From Bacteroidota bacterium (GTDB lineage Bacteria; Bacteroidota; Ignavibacteria; Kapaibacteriales; Kapaibacteriaceae): a DNA stretch of 64,000 nt. The stretch's first letter is position 1, and every line of letters begins with the position of its first letter. Shown here piece by piece: positions 25,779 to 34,575 of this stretch. A model generated the notes under the pieces. It made no database searches. It saw only the letters and a program-made list of their open reading frames with translations, and had not been told where the DNA came from. Position numbers and translations under genes: made by a program. The stretch is from assembly GCA_018266735.1 (NCBI GenBank), contig JAFDZT010000001.1, positions 1-64,000 on the forward strand, in the 5' to 3' direction.

Positions 25779-26918
25779 ATGATCACCACTGCCTATCGAT
25801 TCATACGATACGACAAGGCCAAGACCATTGGCGTTGTGGTAGGTATTGTGATCAGCATCTTTCTGATCGGTCAGCAGATCGGCATTCTCTGGTTCCTTAC
25901 GAGCTTGATGGGCGGACTGGTGGCGAACTCCGATCGGACCGTCGGACAGATATGGGTCGTGGACAATGTGACGAAGAATGCGAACGAGCTCTCGCCGTTG
26001 GATGAGCGCATGGTACGTCAGATCCGTAGCATCGACGGCGTGCTCGACACCTATCCCATTGTGGTCGGTGCGGCCACGGTCACCTTCGACAACGGCAAGA
26101 CCGCTCCCATCGTGGTGATCGGAAGCGAAGCACCATCCTTTGCGGGTGGTCCGTCGCTGGACAAAGTGTTCCGTGGTGAACGGGAGGACCTGATCTCCGA
26201 CGATGCCGTGGCGGCAGAGTACTTCGATGCACAAATGTTCAACCACACGCTCGACGTGGGCACGTCGGTGGAGATCAACGGCAAGCATGCACGGATCGCC
26301 GTGCAGACGAAGAATGCTCGTGGCTTTGCCGGTGCCTTCTTCTTCACCACACTGTCGCGCGCCCGACTCTACACGGGATTCGATGAGCACAAGGTGAGTG
26401 CCATTGCCGTGCAGGCACGTCTGGGTGCCGATCTCGACTCCGTCTGTGCCGCCATCGATCGGTCCATGGTGGGCGTACGCGCTTGGAAGAGCACCGACCT
26501 TGAAGATGCCACCATCGGTTTCATCACGGTCACATCCAACATTGGCGTGAGCATCGGTTCGCTCGTGGTATTCGCCGTGATCAGCGGCTTCTTCATCATC
26601 GGACTCACGCTGTATTCCTCTGCACTCGATCGCATCAAGGACTACGGAACACTGAAGGCCATTGGCGCTACGAATGGCTATGTGCGCAACCTCATCCTGA
26701 TGCAGGCGTTTCTCTTTGCCGTGACCGGATACGTGCTGGCCGTGATCCTGCTCGAAGTGTTTCGCGTGAGTGTGGCTCGATCCGGACTCACCTATTCGTA
26801 TTCGCCGCTTGTTCTGATCGGCCTGTTCGTGATAACGATCTTCATTTCCGTTGGTGGTTCCCTGTTCGCCGTTCGCAAGGTGAATCGTGTTGAACCTGCA
26901 TCGGTATTCCGTGGTTAG
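25779..26918 (+). CDS. ABC transporter permease (DevC/MacB/FtsX-like)
   Basis: A 379-residue permease started at the ATG at 25779, where the protein begins ITTAYRFIRYDKAKTIG, the normal DevC-like start. One transmembrane helix near the N-terminus (VVVGIVISIFLIGQQIGILWFL), a large extracytoplasmic domain (~50-245), then three C-terminal helices with the FtsX motif DYGTLKAIGATNGYVRNLILMQA. It forms the inner-membrane part of the efflux complex; the substrate is unknown. Confidence 0.9.
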   Translation: MITTAYRFIRYDKAKTIGVVVGIVISIFLIGQQIGILWFLTSLMGGLVANSDRTVGQIWVVDNVTKNANELSPLDERMVRQIRSIDGVLDTYPIVVGAATVTFDNGKTAPIVVIGSEAPSFAGGPSLDKVFRGEREDLISDDAVAAEYFDAQMFNHTLDVGTSVEINGKHARIAVQTKNARGFAGAFFFTTLSRARLYTGFDEHKVSAIAVQARLGADLDSVCAAIDRSMVGVRAWKSTDLEDATIGFITVTSNIGVSIGSLVVFAVISGFFIIGLTLYSSALDRIKDYGTLKAIGATNGYVRNLILMQAFLFAVTGYVLAVILLEVFRVSVARSGLTYSYSPLVLIGLFVITIFISVGGSLFAVRKVNRVEPASVFRG

Positions 26919-26921
26919 ACA

Positions 26922-28268
26922 ATGACCGTTCGATCCCGTACCATCTTGCTCTTGCTCCTCGCAGTTCTGGCGCATCAGATCGGCGTTGCACAGCCACTGT
27001 CGACGTTATCCTACGACGAGGCCATTCGCATCGCTCTGCACAACAACCCCGACCTGCAGGCGCGTGCGTTGAATGTGCGTGCTGCCGACCATGCCATCGA
27101 TGAAGCGCGGACAGATCTTCTACCAAGCGTCAACCTCAGTTACGATCTCCAGCGGAACCTGATCATTCCCGTCACTCCTGTCCCTGCCGCCATCTTCGAC
27201 CCTACCGCTCCTTCCGACGCCATCACGCCACTTCGATTCGCCACCGGTTGGATGCAGGGCGCCGGCGTTCTTGCATCGTTCAACATCTTCGATCCGGCCA
27301 CGTATCGCAACGTGGCGGAGAAGAAGATCGAGGCGACCATCCGTGAGACCGATCGTAAGATCACACAGCTTGATGTGGAGTCGCAGGTGGGCCTTGCCTA
27401 CACCGACTGCGTGATCGCCCAAGAGCAGGTACGACTCGCCGTTGCCGATACAGTGAACAGTGCAAAGATCCTACGTGTTGTGCAGGACCGGTCCTTACAG
27501 GGACGAGCCTTGGCATCGGAAGTTCAGTCGGCCATGATCGACGCGAACAATGCCCGATCGAGATTGAACGAGGCCGTTCGTGTGCTTCGATCAAGCGAAG
27601 AGAAACTTCTTTACACACTTGGATACGCCTCGCAGGTTGGACGGTCGGTCACGCTCACCGACAGTATTCCCGTGCTCTATGCGCGGTTCGCATCAGCGGC
27701 TGATACCATCGTGGCGGACAGTGCATCGCTCACCTACCTGAAGAGCATGCAACAAGGGGAACTCACGGAGACGCAACAGCACTATACAGCGCTCGGTTTC
27801 CTTCCAACCGTAACGCTCAACGGGTTCTACGGTGCGAACTACTACAACAACTCACTCACGTTCTTCGATGCCACATCGTGGTACGGCAACAGCTATCTGC
27901 AGCTCTCCGTGCGTGTCCCGCTCACCGCCGACCTGCAACGTTCGTACACGCTTTCGAAGCTTGCCATTCAACGCGATGTGGACCAGCAGAATCTTGCTGC
28001 CTCGATGAACAAGCGTCGCTACGAACTTGAACGTGCACGTGCCGACCACGCCTACTACATGGCGGAGTACACGATGAAACGATCAAATGCAGAACTGGCG
28101 CAGCGCTCGTTCGACCTTCTGCTGCAACAGTACGCCGAAGGCCGAGTGAACAACTCCGAGTTGTCGCGCAGCGAGTTCACAGCACAACAAGCGCGTGTCG
28201 AACTCTTGCGATCAGCCTACAACTTCATTCAAGCATCGCTATCCGTACTGCGCCTTCGGAAGTCGTGA
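26922..28268 (+). CDS. TolC-family outer-membrane efflux channel
   Basis: A 448-residue protein with signal peptide (TILLLLLAVLAHQIGVAQ) and the OEP family repeat structure: LSYDEAIRIALHNNPDLQARALNVRAA at the start of the first half and a second half beginning near 250, with long helical segments (DHAYYMAEYTMKRSNAELAQRSFDLLLQQYAEGRVNNSELSRSEF). It starts 3 bp after the permease stop and completes the tripartite system (ATPase, adaptor, permease, outer-membrane channel). Confidence 0.92.
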   Translation: MTVRSRTILLLLLAVLAHQIGVAQPLSTLSYDEAIRIALHNNPDLQARALNVRAADHAIDEARTDLLPSVNLSYDLQRNLIIPVTPVPAAIFDPTAPSDAITPLRFATGWMQGAGVLASFNIFDPATYRNVAEKKIEATIRETDRKITQLDVESQVGLAYTDCVIAQEQVRLAVADTVNSAKILRVVQDRSLQGRALASEVQSAMIDANNARSRLNEAVRVLRSSEEKLLYTLGYASQVGRSVTLTDSIPVLYARFASAADTIVADSASLTYLKSMQQGELTETQQHYTALGFLPTVTLNGFYGANYYNNSLTFFDATSWYGNSYLQLSVRVPLTADLQRSYTLSKLAIQRDVDQQNLAASMNKRRYELERARADHAYYMAEYTMKRSNAELAQRSFDLLLQQYAEGRVNNSELSRSEFTAQQARVELLRSAYNFIQASLSVLRLRKS

Positions 28269-28331
28269 CCTCCGATCTCATCCCGCGACCATGATAGAGA
28301 GGCGCGGACACGCTCATTGACAAGAGCTCAG

Positions 28332-28339
28332 TAACTTTG
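28332..28339 (+). promoter_or_regulatory. TAnnTTTG promoter element for the VWA/WD40 gene
   Basis: TAACTTTG, 25 nt before the ATG at 28365, with TTGACA beginning 15 bp upstream of it. No strong Shine-Dalgarno follows. Confidence 0.5.
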
Positions 28340-28364
28340 CCTTCACTTCCCTGTTAGTTGGTAC

Positions 28365-31300
28365 ATGGGCAAACAGCTTCTCCTCTCGATCCTCTTGATC
28401 CTTTCGGCCATGCCGTGCGCCGCACAGCAGACCGTGCTATGGGGTCTCGACACGTCGAAGTTCCCCGTGATCACGGCCAAAATCGTCGCGACCGATGCAA
28501 CGGGTGCGTCAATCAGACCAGATGCGTCCATGATCCACCTCACGGAAGACCTGGTCGACCTTCCGATCACTTCCGTCAGCTGTCCGCCAACGCAACAGGC
28601 CACTCCGGTCTCCGTTGCCATGAGTATCGACTGCTCCGGCTCCATGGCCAACCCCACGCCGCCCTCCATCCGTCTTGCACGCATTTCTGCACAACGATTT
28701 GTTGAGTCCCTCGTAATGCCGCCTTCCGATGCTGCCGTGCAAACCTGTACGAACATTGCAACGATCGGTGTGGACTTTACAACAAAGCGCGACCGGATCA
28801 TTGATGCGATCTCGAAGGTAAGAGCTGGTGGTGGGAATGATTTTGCAGAGCAATTGTTGAATCCATCAACAGGCTTGCTCAACATTGCAAAGACCGGGAA
28901 GAACAAACGCATAGCCGTTCTCTTCACGGATGCTTACTGGGATGCGTTTCCTCCTGCAACGCTGCAACAGTGCGTCGACACGTGTTCGAAGTATAGCATC
29001 ACCTTCATGGCCATTGTCTTTTCGAATTCAGGAGTCAAGCCAGACGGAATTGTCTACTCACTTCGCAAGTTGGCCGAAGCCACGAATGGTTCCATCACCG
29101 AAGGAGAGCTCACAGAGCTGCAAGCGCTTGCACTTGCGGACGCACTCTCGTCGGTGTCGCAAGGACTTCTTCCATGCGAGATCACATGGAGCAGCACCAG
29201 TTCGTGTCTGCGCTTCCTTAACCGAAGCGTTGCCATCGCAGTGGATGGTGGCGGTGCAGAAGCGCGACAAACCTATCAAGTGGTGAACAGCAACAACGCA
29301 ACTCTCACATGCACACCATTGTCTGTAATCTTCAAGAATGCAGTTGTTGGAACTGCTGCAACATCCACCGTGAGTGTCAAGGCAACTGGCGCTCCAATGA
29401 AGGTGCGCAGTATCCGGTCGAATGATGCGCGGTTCACGGTTACGCCACAGTCTTTTCATCTGGAGCCCGGTGCATCGCAGGATGTGGTTGTTTCTTATAT
29501 GCCAACAGATTCCACTTATGTGTCTACGCAGTTGGTGGTCGACGGTCTGCCTTGCGGCACCACCATGTATGCAACTGCCATTTCCGACAGCAAACCTCCC
29601 GCGACTCGTTCACTAGAGATCGTGGAACCGAATGGCGGAGAGCAGTATGCCGTAGGAATCGACACGGTTGTACGGTGGAAAGGAATTGCACCAACAGAGC
29701 CAGTGAAGTTAGACTATAGCACGAATTCCGGCAGTACGTGGTTGCCAGTTGCTTCGTCTGCTACTGGACTAACGTTTGCGTGGAAGAATGTTCCAAATAC
29801 TCCCAGTACCACATGTTTGCTTCGTGCGCAACAGGTAGCGACGCCGGCAGCCAGCACAGAAGACACAACGATGCTGTTCTTACCGAGGGTAACGGCAATG
29901 CATCCAAGCGCAGAATTACACATTGGGTATGAGCACGGCTATGTGATCCTGCACAGCAACCGAGACATGAGTCTCGTTGGGTCAATGCGTGTACACACAG
30001 ATTCCGTAACGGCCATTTGCGGGAGCACAAATCGCGTTGTTGGACGTCGTGTTTCAGCATCCTCCGATTGGACAATTGCCTCGTTCAATGTTTCAAAACG
30101 TACAATTCTTGGAAAGACACACACACCAACGGTGTATCGGGCAGTCGTGTTTGGTCCAACGGATTCTACCGTGTTCGCGGGTGGTGACGATGGGGTCTTG
30201 CGTGAGTATCACTATCCGTCTATGTCCTACATGAGAGACGTGATAACGCTTCCATCGCCGATTACGTCGATGATGTCGAACAACCGAGAGAGCTTGATCG
30301 CCATTGGCACAGCTTCCGGCAACGTAACATTGTTCGATGCAATTGCTGGTACCGTTGTGTGGCAAGAGCCCTTGCACACTGCTGCTGTACGTTCTGTCTC
30401 GTGGCAACGCAGCGACTCGTTGCTTGCCACCGCAGGTGACGATGGGGCGGTGCATGCGATACGGCCATACACGCGTGCAGTTGCGTACTCGATCCCAGCA
30501 TTCAACAAACCAGTTAGCGGCGTAGACTGGTATGATGACACCACGAACCGTTACATTGCCGTTGCGGTCCGAGACGATAGCATGTATATATATGAGCTAC
30601 CTAGCATGCGTCGTGTTGGCACGAAGTTCTTCAAAGAAGGTCCGCAGTACGTAGTGTACACTTCAGACGGTGTTGCAACTTCGTATGGATCGCAATTTGG
30701 GCTGTGCGCTATCAATGGTGGGTATAACAGGTCTACGACCAACCTCTTCGGCACACTTTTGAACCTCGTCTGGAGTGCAGACGGCACCACGCTCGCAGTA
30801 GCTGGAACAAGTCTCGCTTGGGTGTATTCCTTGCAATCGAAGAAGTGGGCACGAATGACGGAACCCAGACATGAGTCTCCGCACATGATCGCATATAGTA
30901 GAAATGGGACCTACCTCGTACATGGCATGGGATCCTCAACGCAGTTGATGGATCTTACCATAGGTGATAGCACGGTACGTGATCTTTCCTCCTTTCCAAA
31001 TGAGATGATCAAGATGCATCCCCAGAACGATTCGATCATTGGATCGACGGCACCAACATGGGTGATGCGAGAGAACGTCGTTAGCGGCACCGTTTCGAAG
31101 GCCATCAATACAATTGGTGCTCCCGTTGATTTTGCGTGGTCAGGCGACGGAAGTGTGATGGCCATCTTCGCAGACGATGGGACGATAACGATCTACGACT
31201 GCCTTGGAGAGAAGGAACTCAGAACGTTCCCGGCCGGATTCGGTGCGGTGAGATACGCAAAAAAGATCGACATCACCAGCGACGGAACCAAGGTTGTTGT

Positions 31301-32954
31301 GGCGGCCGACACGAGCCTGTACGTGCATGACGTTGCTACCGGTGGCTTGATAACTTGGACAGACGATGCAAAGAAGAGCGTCGCGAGCGTTGATTGGAAT
31401 GCCGACGGCTCAATGATCGTAACGTCGGGAGGCTATACCGGCACTGTATTAGCAACAGTGTGGGATGCACGGACCATGCGGCCAACTAACGTCATAGCGA
31501 CGCCGTTTCCGGGATACACGCAATCTGACTGCGCAGTATTCTCGCCAGTTGAAGACGTCATCGCTGTTTCCACGCGGTATGCAAGCGTGCTCTTTTATCG
31601 CGTTGGCAAGAGCGCAGCGCCAATTCAGATCGACACGTCCGATGCGTTGTGGAGCATTGTCCGTCCGCAACTCAAGACACGCGATGTGGACATGCGCACC
31701 GTGCGCATCGGGGAGAAGCGGGATTCACTGGTGCTAGACCTTGCTACCTGCTCATCGGTGATCGGTGGTCAGGCCGACACGATATGGATCGAGGGTGCGA
31801 ATGCATCGGACTTCGACGTGCACTATGCAACACTGCCCATGCCCATCACCATGGCGCGTTCTCTACAGGCAGAGTTCACCTTTACGCCGCGCGCTACGGG
31901 TCCACGCACGGCCACGTGCGTGATCGTCTCGCATGCCGATACACTTCGGTGCATTCTCACCGGAAACGGTGTGACGCCATCCCTTGCTCTCGAAACGGCC
32001 ATCATCGACCTTGGGGCACATGTGATCGGCACTCCGTTCGACTCTGTCGTCGCCGCCGTGCGGAACATTGCAACGACTCCAGTGAACATCATTGCAGCGT
32101 GCATCGTCGGACCCGATTCCGTCCAACTGTCGCTTGGTGGTGTGCTATGTTCCTCCGGTTCGGTTCTCGCACCTACGTCGACGTTGCCGATCGCCTTGCG
32201 CTTCACACCGCGATTCATCGGCCGTACATCCACGCTCGTGCAATTCAACACCACCGAGGCCACCGAACCATTGCGTGCCTTGGTCGTTGCAACAGGCATC
32301 GGCCCATCGGTTGCCGTCCGAAGTGACAGCGGCATGCCCGGAGACAAACGTCCGCTCACGCTTGTGATGCGCGGCATGCGCGGAGGTGCAGGTGGTGGCA
32401 CGCCACTTCGCTATCGTGCAAGTGTCTCGTACGATGCGTCAATGCTCGTGACCTCGTCATCAACCGTATCTCGCACAGGACTTGCAGCGACGTCGTTCAC
32501 GGGAACGTGGAATGGTGCGGACAGTATCGTGGGGACTGTGCCGGCAACGCTGACGTTGGGACGGGCAGATAGCACGGTGGTGGCACTCACGGACTTCACA
32601 TGGCTGGACGACATGGGAAACCCTCTCGATCTTGATGTGCTCCTCGAGCCCGGCGTGTACAAACTGCTCGGTCTGTGCCGGGAGAAGGGCACGCGCTTCT
32701 TCGATCCCGAGGCACGCATCACGGCGGCAACGGTCTATCAACGCAACGATGCCGCCGGTGTGGACATCACATCCACACACGGCGGCAGTATCGATTGTAC
32801 AGTGCATACGATGGACGGAAGGCTTGTGGCCTCGCATCCGCTGCTCTTTGCAGAAGGCACAACGCATTTCGACGTGAGCCTTGCCGCCTTACCACATGGC
32901 GTCTACCTTGCGCGCCTTGGTGGCACCAATGCGACGGCCATGATCGTTCGTTAA
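28365..32954 (+). CDS. Exported VWA, abnormal-spindle-like and WD40-like protein with T9SS sorting domain
   Basis: A 1529-residue protein. Signal peptide (LLLSILLILSAMPCAAQ), then a von Willebrand A domain with the MIDAS motif DCSGS (89-93) and IAVLFTDAYWD. Around 310-390 is an immunoglobulin-like module (VGTAATSTVSVKATGAPMKVRSI), followed by a second beta module with EPNGGEQYAVG. Residues ~510-1100 contain WD40/YVTN-type propeller repeats (WQRSDSLLATAGDDGAVHAI, VDWNADGSMIVTSGG). Further beta modules precede a T9SS type A tail (DITSTHGGSIDCTVHTMDGR ... LPHGVYLARLGG). It probably acts on the cell surface in adhesion or complex assembly; its role is inferred. Its stop codon TAA shares the palindrome TTAA with that of the opposite rhodanese gene. 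Confidence 0.87.
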   Translation: MGKQLLLSILLILSAMPCAAQQTVLWGLDTSKFPVITAKIVATDATGASIRPDASMIHLTEDLVDLPITSVSCPPTQQATPVSVAMSIDCSGSMANPTPPSIRLARISAQRFVESLVMPPSDAAVQTCTNIATIGVDFTTKRDRIIDAISKVRAGGGNDFAEQLLNPSTGLLNIAKTGKNKRIAVLFTDAYWDAFPPATLQQCVDTCSKYSITFMAIVFSNSGVKPDGIVYSLRKLAEATNGSITEGELTELQALALADALSSVSQGLLPCEITWSSTSSCLRFLNRSVAIAVDGGGAEARQTYQVVNSNNATLTCTPLSVIFKNAVVGTAATSTVSVKATGAPMKVRSIRSNDARFTVTPQSFHLEPGASQDVVVSYMPTDSTYVSTQLVVDGLPCGTTMYATAISDSKPPATRSLEIVEPNGGEQYAVGIDTVVRWKGIAPTEPVKLDYSTNSGSTWLPVASSATGLTFAWKNVPNTPSTTCLLRAQQVATPAASTEDTTMLFLPRVTAMHPSAELHIGYEHGYVILHSNRDMSLVGSMRVHTDSVTAICGSTNRVVGRRVSASSDWTIASFNVSKRTILGKTHTPTVYRAVVFGPTDSTVFAGGDDGVLREYHYPSMSYMRDVITLPSPITSMMSNNRESLIAIGTASGNVTLFDAIAGTVVWQEPLHTAAVRSVSWQRSDSLLATAGDDGAVHAIRPYTRAVAYSIPAFNKPVSGVDWYDDTTNRYIAVAVRDDSMYIYELPSMRRVGTKFFKEGPQYVVYTSDGVATSYGSQFGLCAINGGYNRSTTNLFGTLLNLVWSADGTTLAVAGTSLAWVYSLQSKKWARMTEPRHESPHMIAYSRNGTYLVHGMGSSTQLMDLTIGDSTVRDLSSFPNEMIKMHPQNDSIIGSTAPTWVMRENVVSGTVSKAINTIGAPVDFAWSGDGSVMAIFADDGTITIYDCLGEKELRTFPAGFGAVRYAKKIDITSDGTKVVVAADTSLYVHDVATGGLITWTDDAKKSVASVDWNADGSMIVTSGGYTGTVLATVWDARTMRPTNVIATPFPGYTQSDCAVFSPVEDVIAVSTRYASVLFYRVGKSAAPIQIDTSDALWSIVRPQLKTRDVDMRTVRIGEKRDSLVLDLATCSSVIGGQADTIWIEGANASDFDVHYATLPMPITMARSLQAEFTFTPRATGPRTATCVIVSHADTLRCILTGNGVTPSLALETAIIDLGAHVIGTPFDSVVAAVRNIATTPVNIIAACIVGPDSVQLSLGGVLCSSGSVLAPTSTLPIALRFTPRFIGRTSTLVQFNTTEATEPLRALVVATGIGPSVAVRSDSGMPGDKRPLTLVMRGMRGGAGGGTPLRYRASVSYDASMLVTSSSTVSRTGLAATSFTGTWNGADSIVGTVPATLTLGRADSTVVALTDFTWLDDMGNPLDLDVLLEPGVYKLLGLCREKGTRFFDPEARITAATVYQRNDAAGVDITSTHGGSIDCTVHTMDGRLVASHPLLFAEGTTHFDVSLAALPHGVYLARLGGTNATAMIVR

Positions 32955-33265
32955 CCGCGCGTCAGCGCATTCACGCTCGTCCACGGTCCGCCATTGAAGG
33001 CCGTGTACCCTTCACCCTTGGCAATGCTTGTGGCCGAGCCGCTTCGTGCACCCGATGCACAGCAGAAGATGATAGGCTTGTCCTTCGGGAACTTGCTCAG
33101 TTGTGCACCAAGCTCGTTCAACGGAATGTTCTTCGAGCCGGCAACGTGGCCACCGGCATATTCAGCGCGCGAACGCACATCGATGATGACGGCGCCTTGT
33201 TGTAGTGCTTCGACAAGACCTTCGGTGTTACTGCCACCGACGAGGTTTTTGAGAAATGAGATCAT
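32951..33265 (-). CDS. Single-domain rhodanese-like protein
   Basis: A 104-residue rhodanese domain with the active-site loop CCASGARSG (about residues 68-76) and the upstream VIIDVRSRAEYAGGHVAGSKNIPL signature. Such proteins carry sulfane sulfur as a persulfide on the loop Cys. It starts 27 bp after the stop of the sulfide:quinone oxidoreductase-like gene and probably shares its transcript, suggesting it accepts the sulfane sulfur released by that enzyme. It has no signal peptide, so it is cytoplasmic. Confidence 0.93.
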   Translation of the reverse strand: MISFLKNLVGGSNTEGLVEALQQGAVIIDVRSRAEYAGGHVAGSKNIPLNELGAQLSKFPKDKPIIFCCASGARSGSATSIAKGEGYTAFNGGPWTSVNALTRG

Positions 33266-33292
33266 GAGAACCTTGATGTTGAGATGAGTGGA

Positions 33293-34489
33293 TCAGACGT
33301 GTGCGTGTTTTCGAGAATACAGGAAGTACTTTTCAAAGGCGAGCTTGGCCCAGTGCGCCTGCGGTCCGGGAATGATGAATTCAAGGTGACGTGATCCGAG
33401 CATGTGATCTCCCACGATCATCATGCCCATGTTGCCCGTATCCATGATGCAATAGGCGTGGATCATGCTGAAGGGCATGGTCTTCTCTTCTGTTCCGTCG
33501 ATGGCCGCCTTGATGTTATGGGCAGCCGTCTTTGCCATTTGCTCCGACGGATATCCCGTCTTCGGCACACCGCATGCAACAGGCGTTTCACCGGCAGGTG
33601 GGACGAAGACCGTGACGCCGGCCGCATAGATCTCGGGATAGACCTTGTGCCGATAGCCATCGTCGGTTTCAATGAAGCCGTTGGCATTACCGAGTCCGGG
33701 CGTGTTGCGAATGGCATCGATTCCAAGGAATCGCGGAATGATCATCGTATAGCGCGATGGAAGGAACGTTCCATCCTTAAGCTGCACCCCATCGGGCTTC
33801 ACCTCTTCAATGGTCGCATTGGTGTACCAGTCGATGTCGTACATCTTGAACATCTTCTCGCACATGGTCTGGCCATTCGAGAAGCCACCGATACCGAAGT
33901 GGGCAAGGAATGGTTCGGCCGTCACATAGGAAAGCTTCACCTTGTCCTGCAGATGATGTTTCTTCAGTTGATACCGCACATTGAACAGGAACTCATAGGC
34001 GGCTCCGAAACAGGCGGCGCCTTGTGCGGCTCCGATGACGATGGGACCTGGATCCTTGAGGAATTCCTCCCAGCCCTTGCGTGCATCTTCGGCATGACCG
34101 ACGTTACAGATCGAATGGCTGTTCTTATGCGGTCCAAGACCGGGGATCATGTCGAAGTCCACCTTCGGTCCGGTCGCAATGAGCAGATAGTCGTAGGGGA
34201 TCTCCTGCGTTGGCGTGATCACCAATTTCTTCTCGGGATCGAATCGCGTTACGGCCTCTTCGATGAAGGAGATGCCTTTCGATGCGTAGATCGGTCGCAC
34301 ATCAAAGGAGATGTCCTTCTCGTCGCGAAGTCCGAACGGATACCAGATGAGCGACGGAATGAAGACGAAGTTGTGCGAATTGGCAACGACCGTGATGTTG
34401 TGCTTATCGCCGAGCAGTTCCTTGAGTTCAAGTGCTCCGGTGTAGCCTGCGAAACTTGTACCCACGACCACGATATTCTTGCGTTCCAT
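33293..34489 (-). CDS. Sulfide:quinone oxidoreductase-like FAD enzyme
   Basis: A 398-residue flavoprotein started at the ATG with AAGGAGG upstream. It opens with the FAD Rossmann motif NIVVVGTSFAGYTGALEL, has YDYLLIATGP (~99-108) and the second FAD-binding block YPEIYAAGV. Cys128 (SICNVGH) and Cys160 (GAACFGAAYEF) plus Cys306 (TPVACGVPKTG) match the three cysteines of characterised SQRs, which oxidise H2S and reduce quinone. A C-terminal amphipathic stretch (AKLAFEKYFLYSRK) fits monotopic membrane association. Partner of the rhodanese gene downstream. Confidence 0.86.
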   Translation of the reverse strand: MERKNIVVVGTSFAGYTGALELKELLGDKHNITVVANSHNFVFIPSLIWYPFGLRDEKDISFDVRPIYASKGISFIEEAVTRFDPEKKLVITPTQEIPYDYLLIATGPKVDFDMIPGLGPHKNSHSICNVGHAEDARKGWEEFLKDPGPIVIGAAQGAACFGAAYEFLFNVRYQLKKHHLQDKVKLSYVTAEPFLAHFGIGGFSNGQTMCEKMFKMYDIDWYTNATIEEVKPDGVQLKDGTFLPSRYTMIIPRFLGIDAIRNTPGLGNANGFIETDDGYRHKVYPEIYAAGVTVFVPPAGETPVACGVPKTGYPSEQMAKTAAHNIKAAIDGTEEKTMPFSMIHAYCIMDTGNMGMMIVGDHMLGSRHLEFIIPGPQAHWAKLAFEKYFLYSRKHAHV

Positions 34490-34516
34490 GATGTCCTCCT
34501 TGTACGTAGAACACAT

Positions 34517-34524
34517 GCAACTTA
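34517..34524 (-). promoter_or_regulatory. TAnnTTGC-type promoter element for the SQR/rhodanese operon
   Basis: TAAGTTGC on the minus strand, 27 nt before the ATG, with AAGGAGG between them. Confidence 0.4.
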
Positions 34525-34575
34525 GGGTCGGTCAGGCACCACGGTCTGTGATAGAAGTCACATTCGACCGAAACA

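Noticed and set aside
25764..26975. 403-codon minus-strand open frame
   Set aside because: Antisense to the ABC permease; rich in His, Gly and Asp with no domain.
33404..34525. 373-codon plus-strand open frame
   Set aside because: Antisense to the SQR-like gene; no family features.
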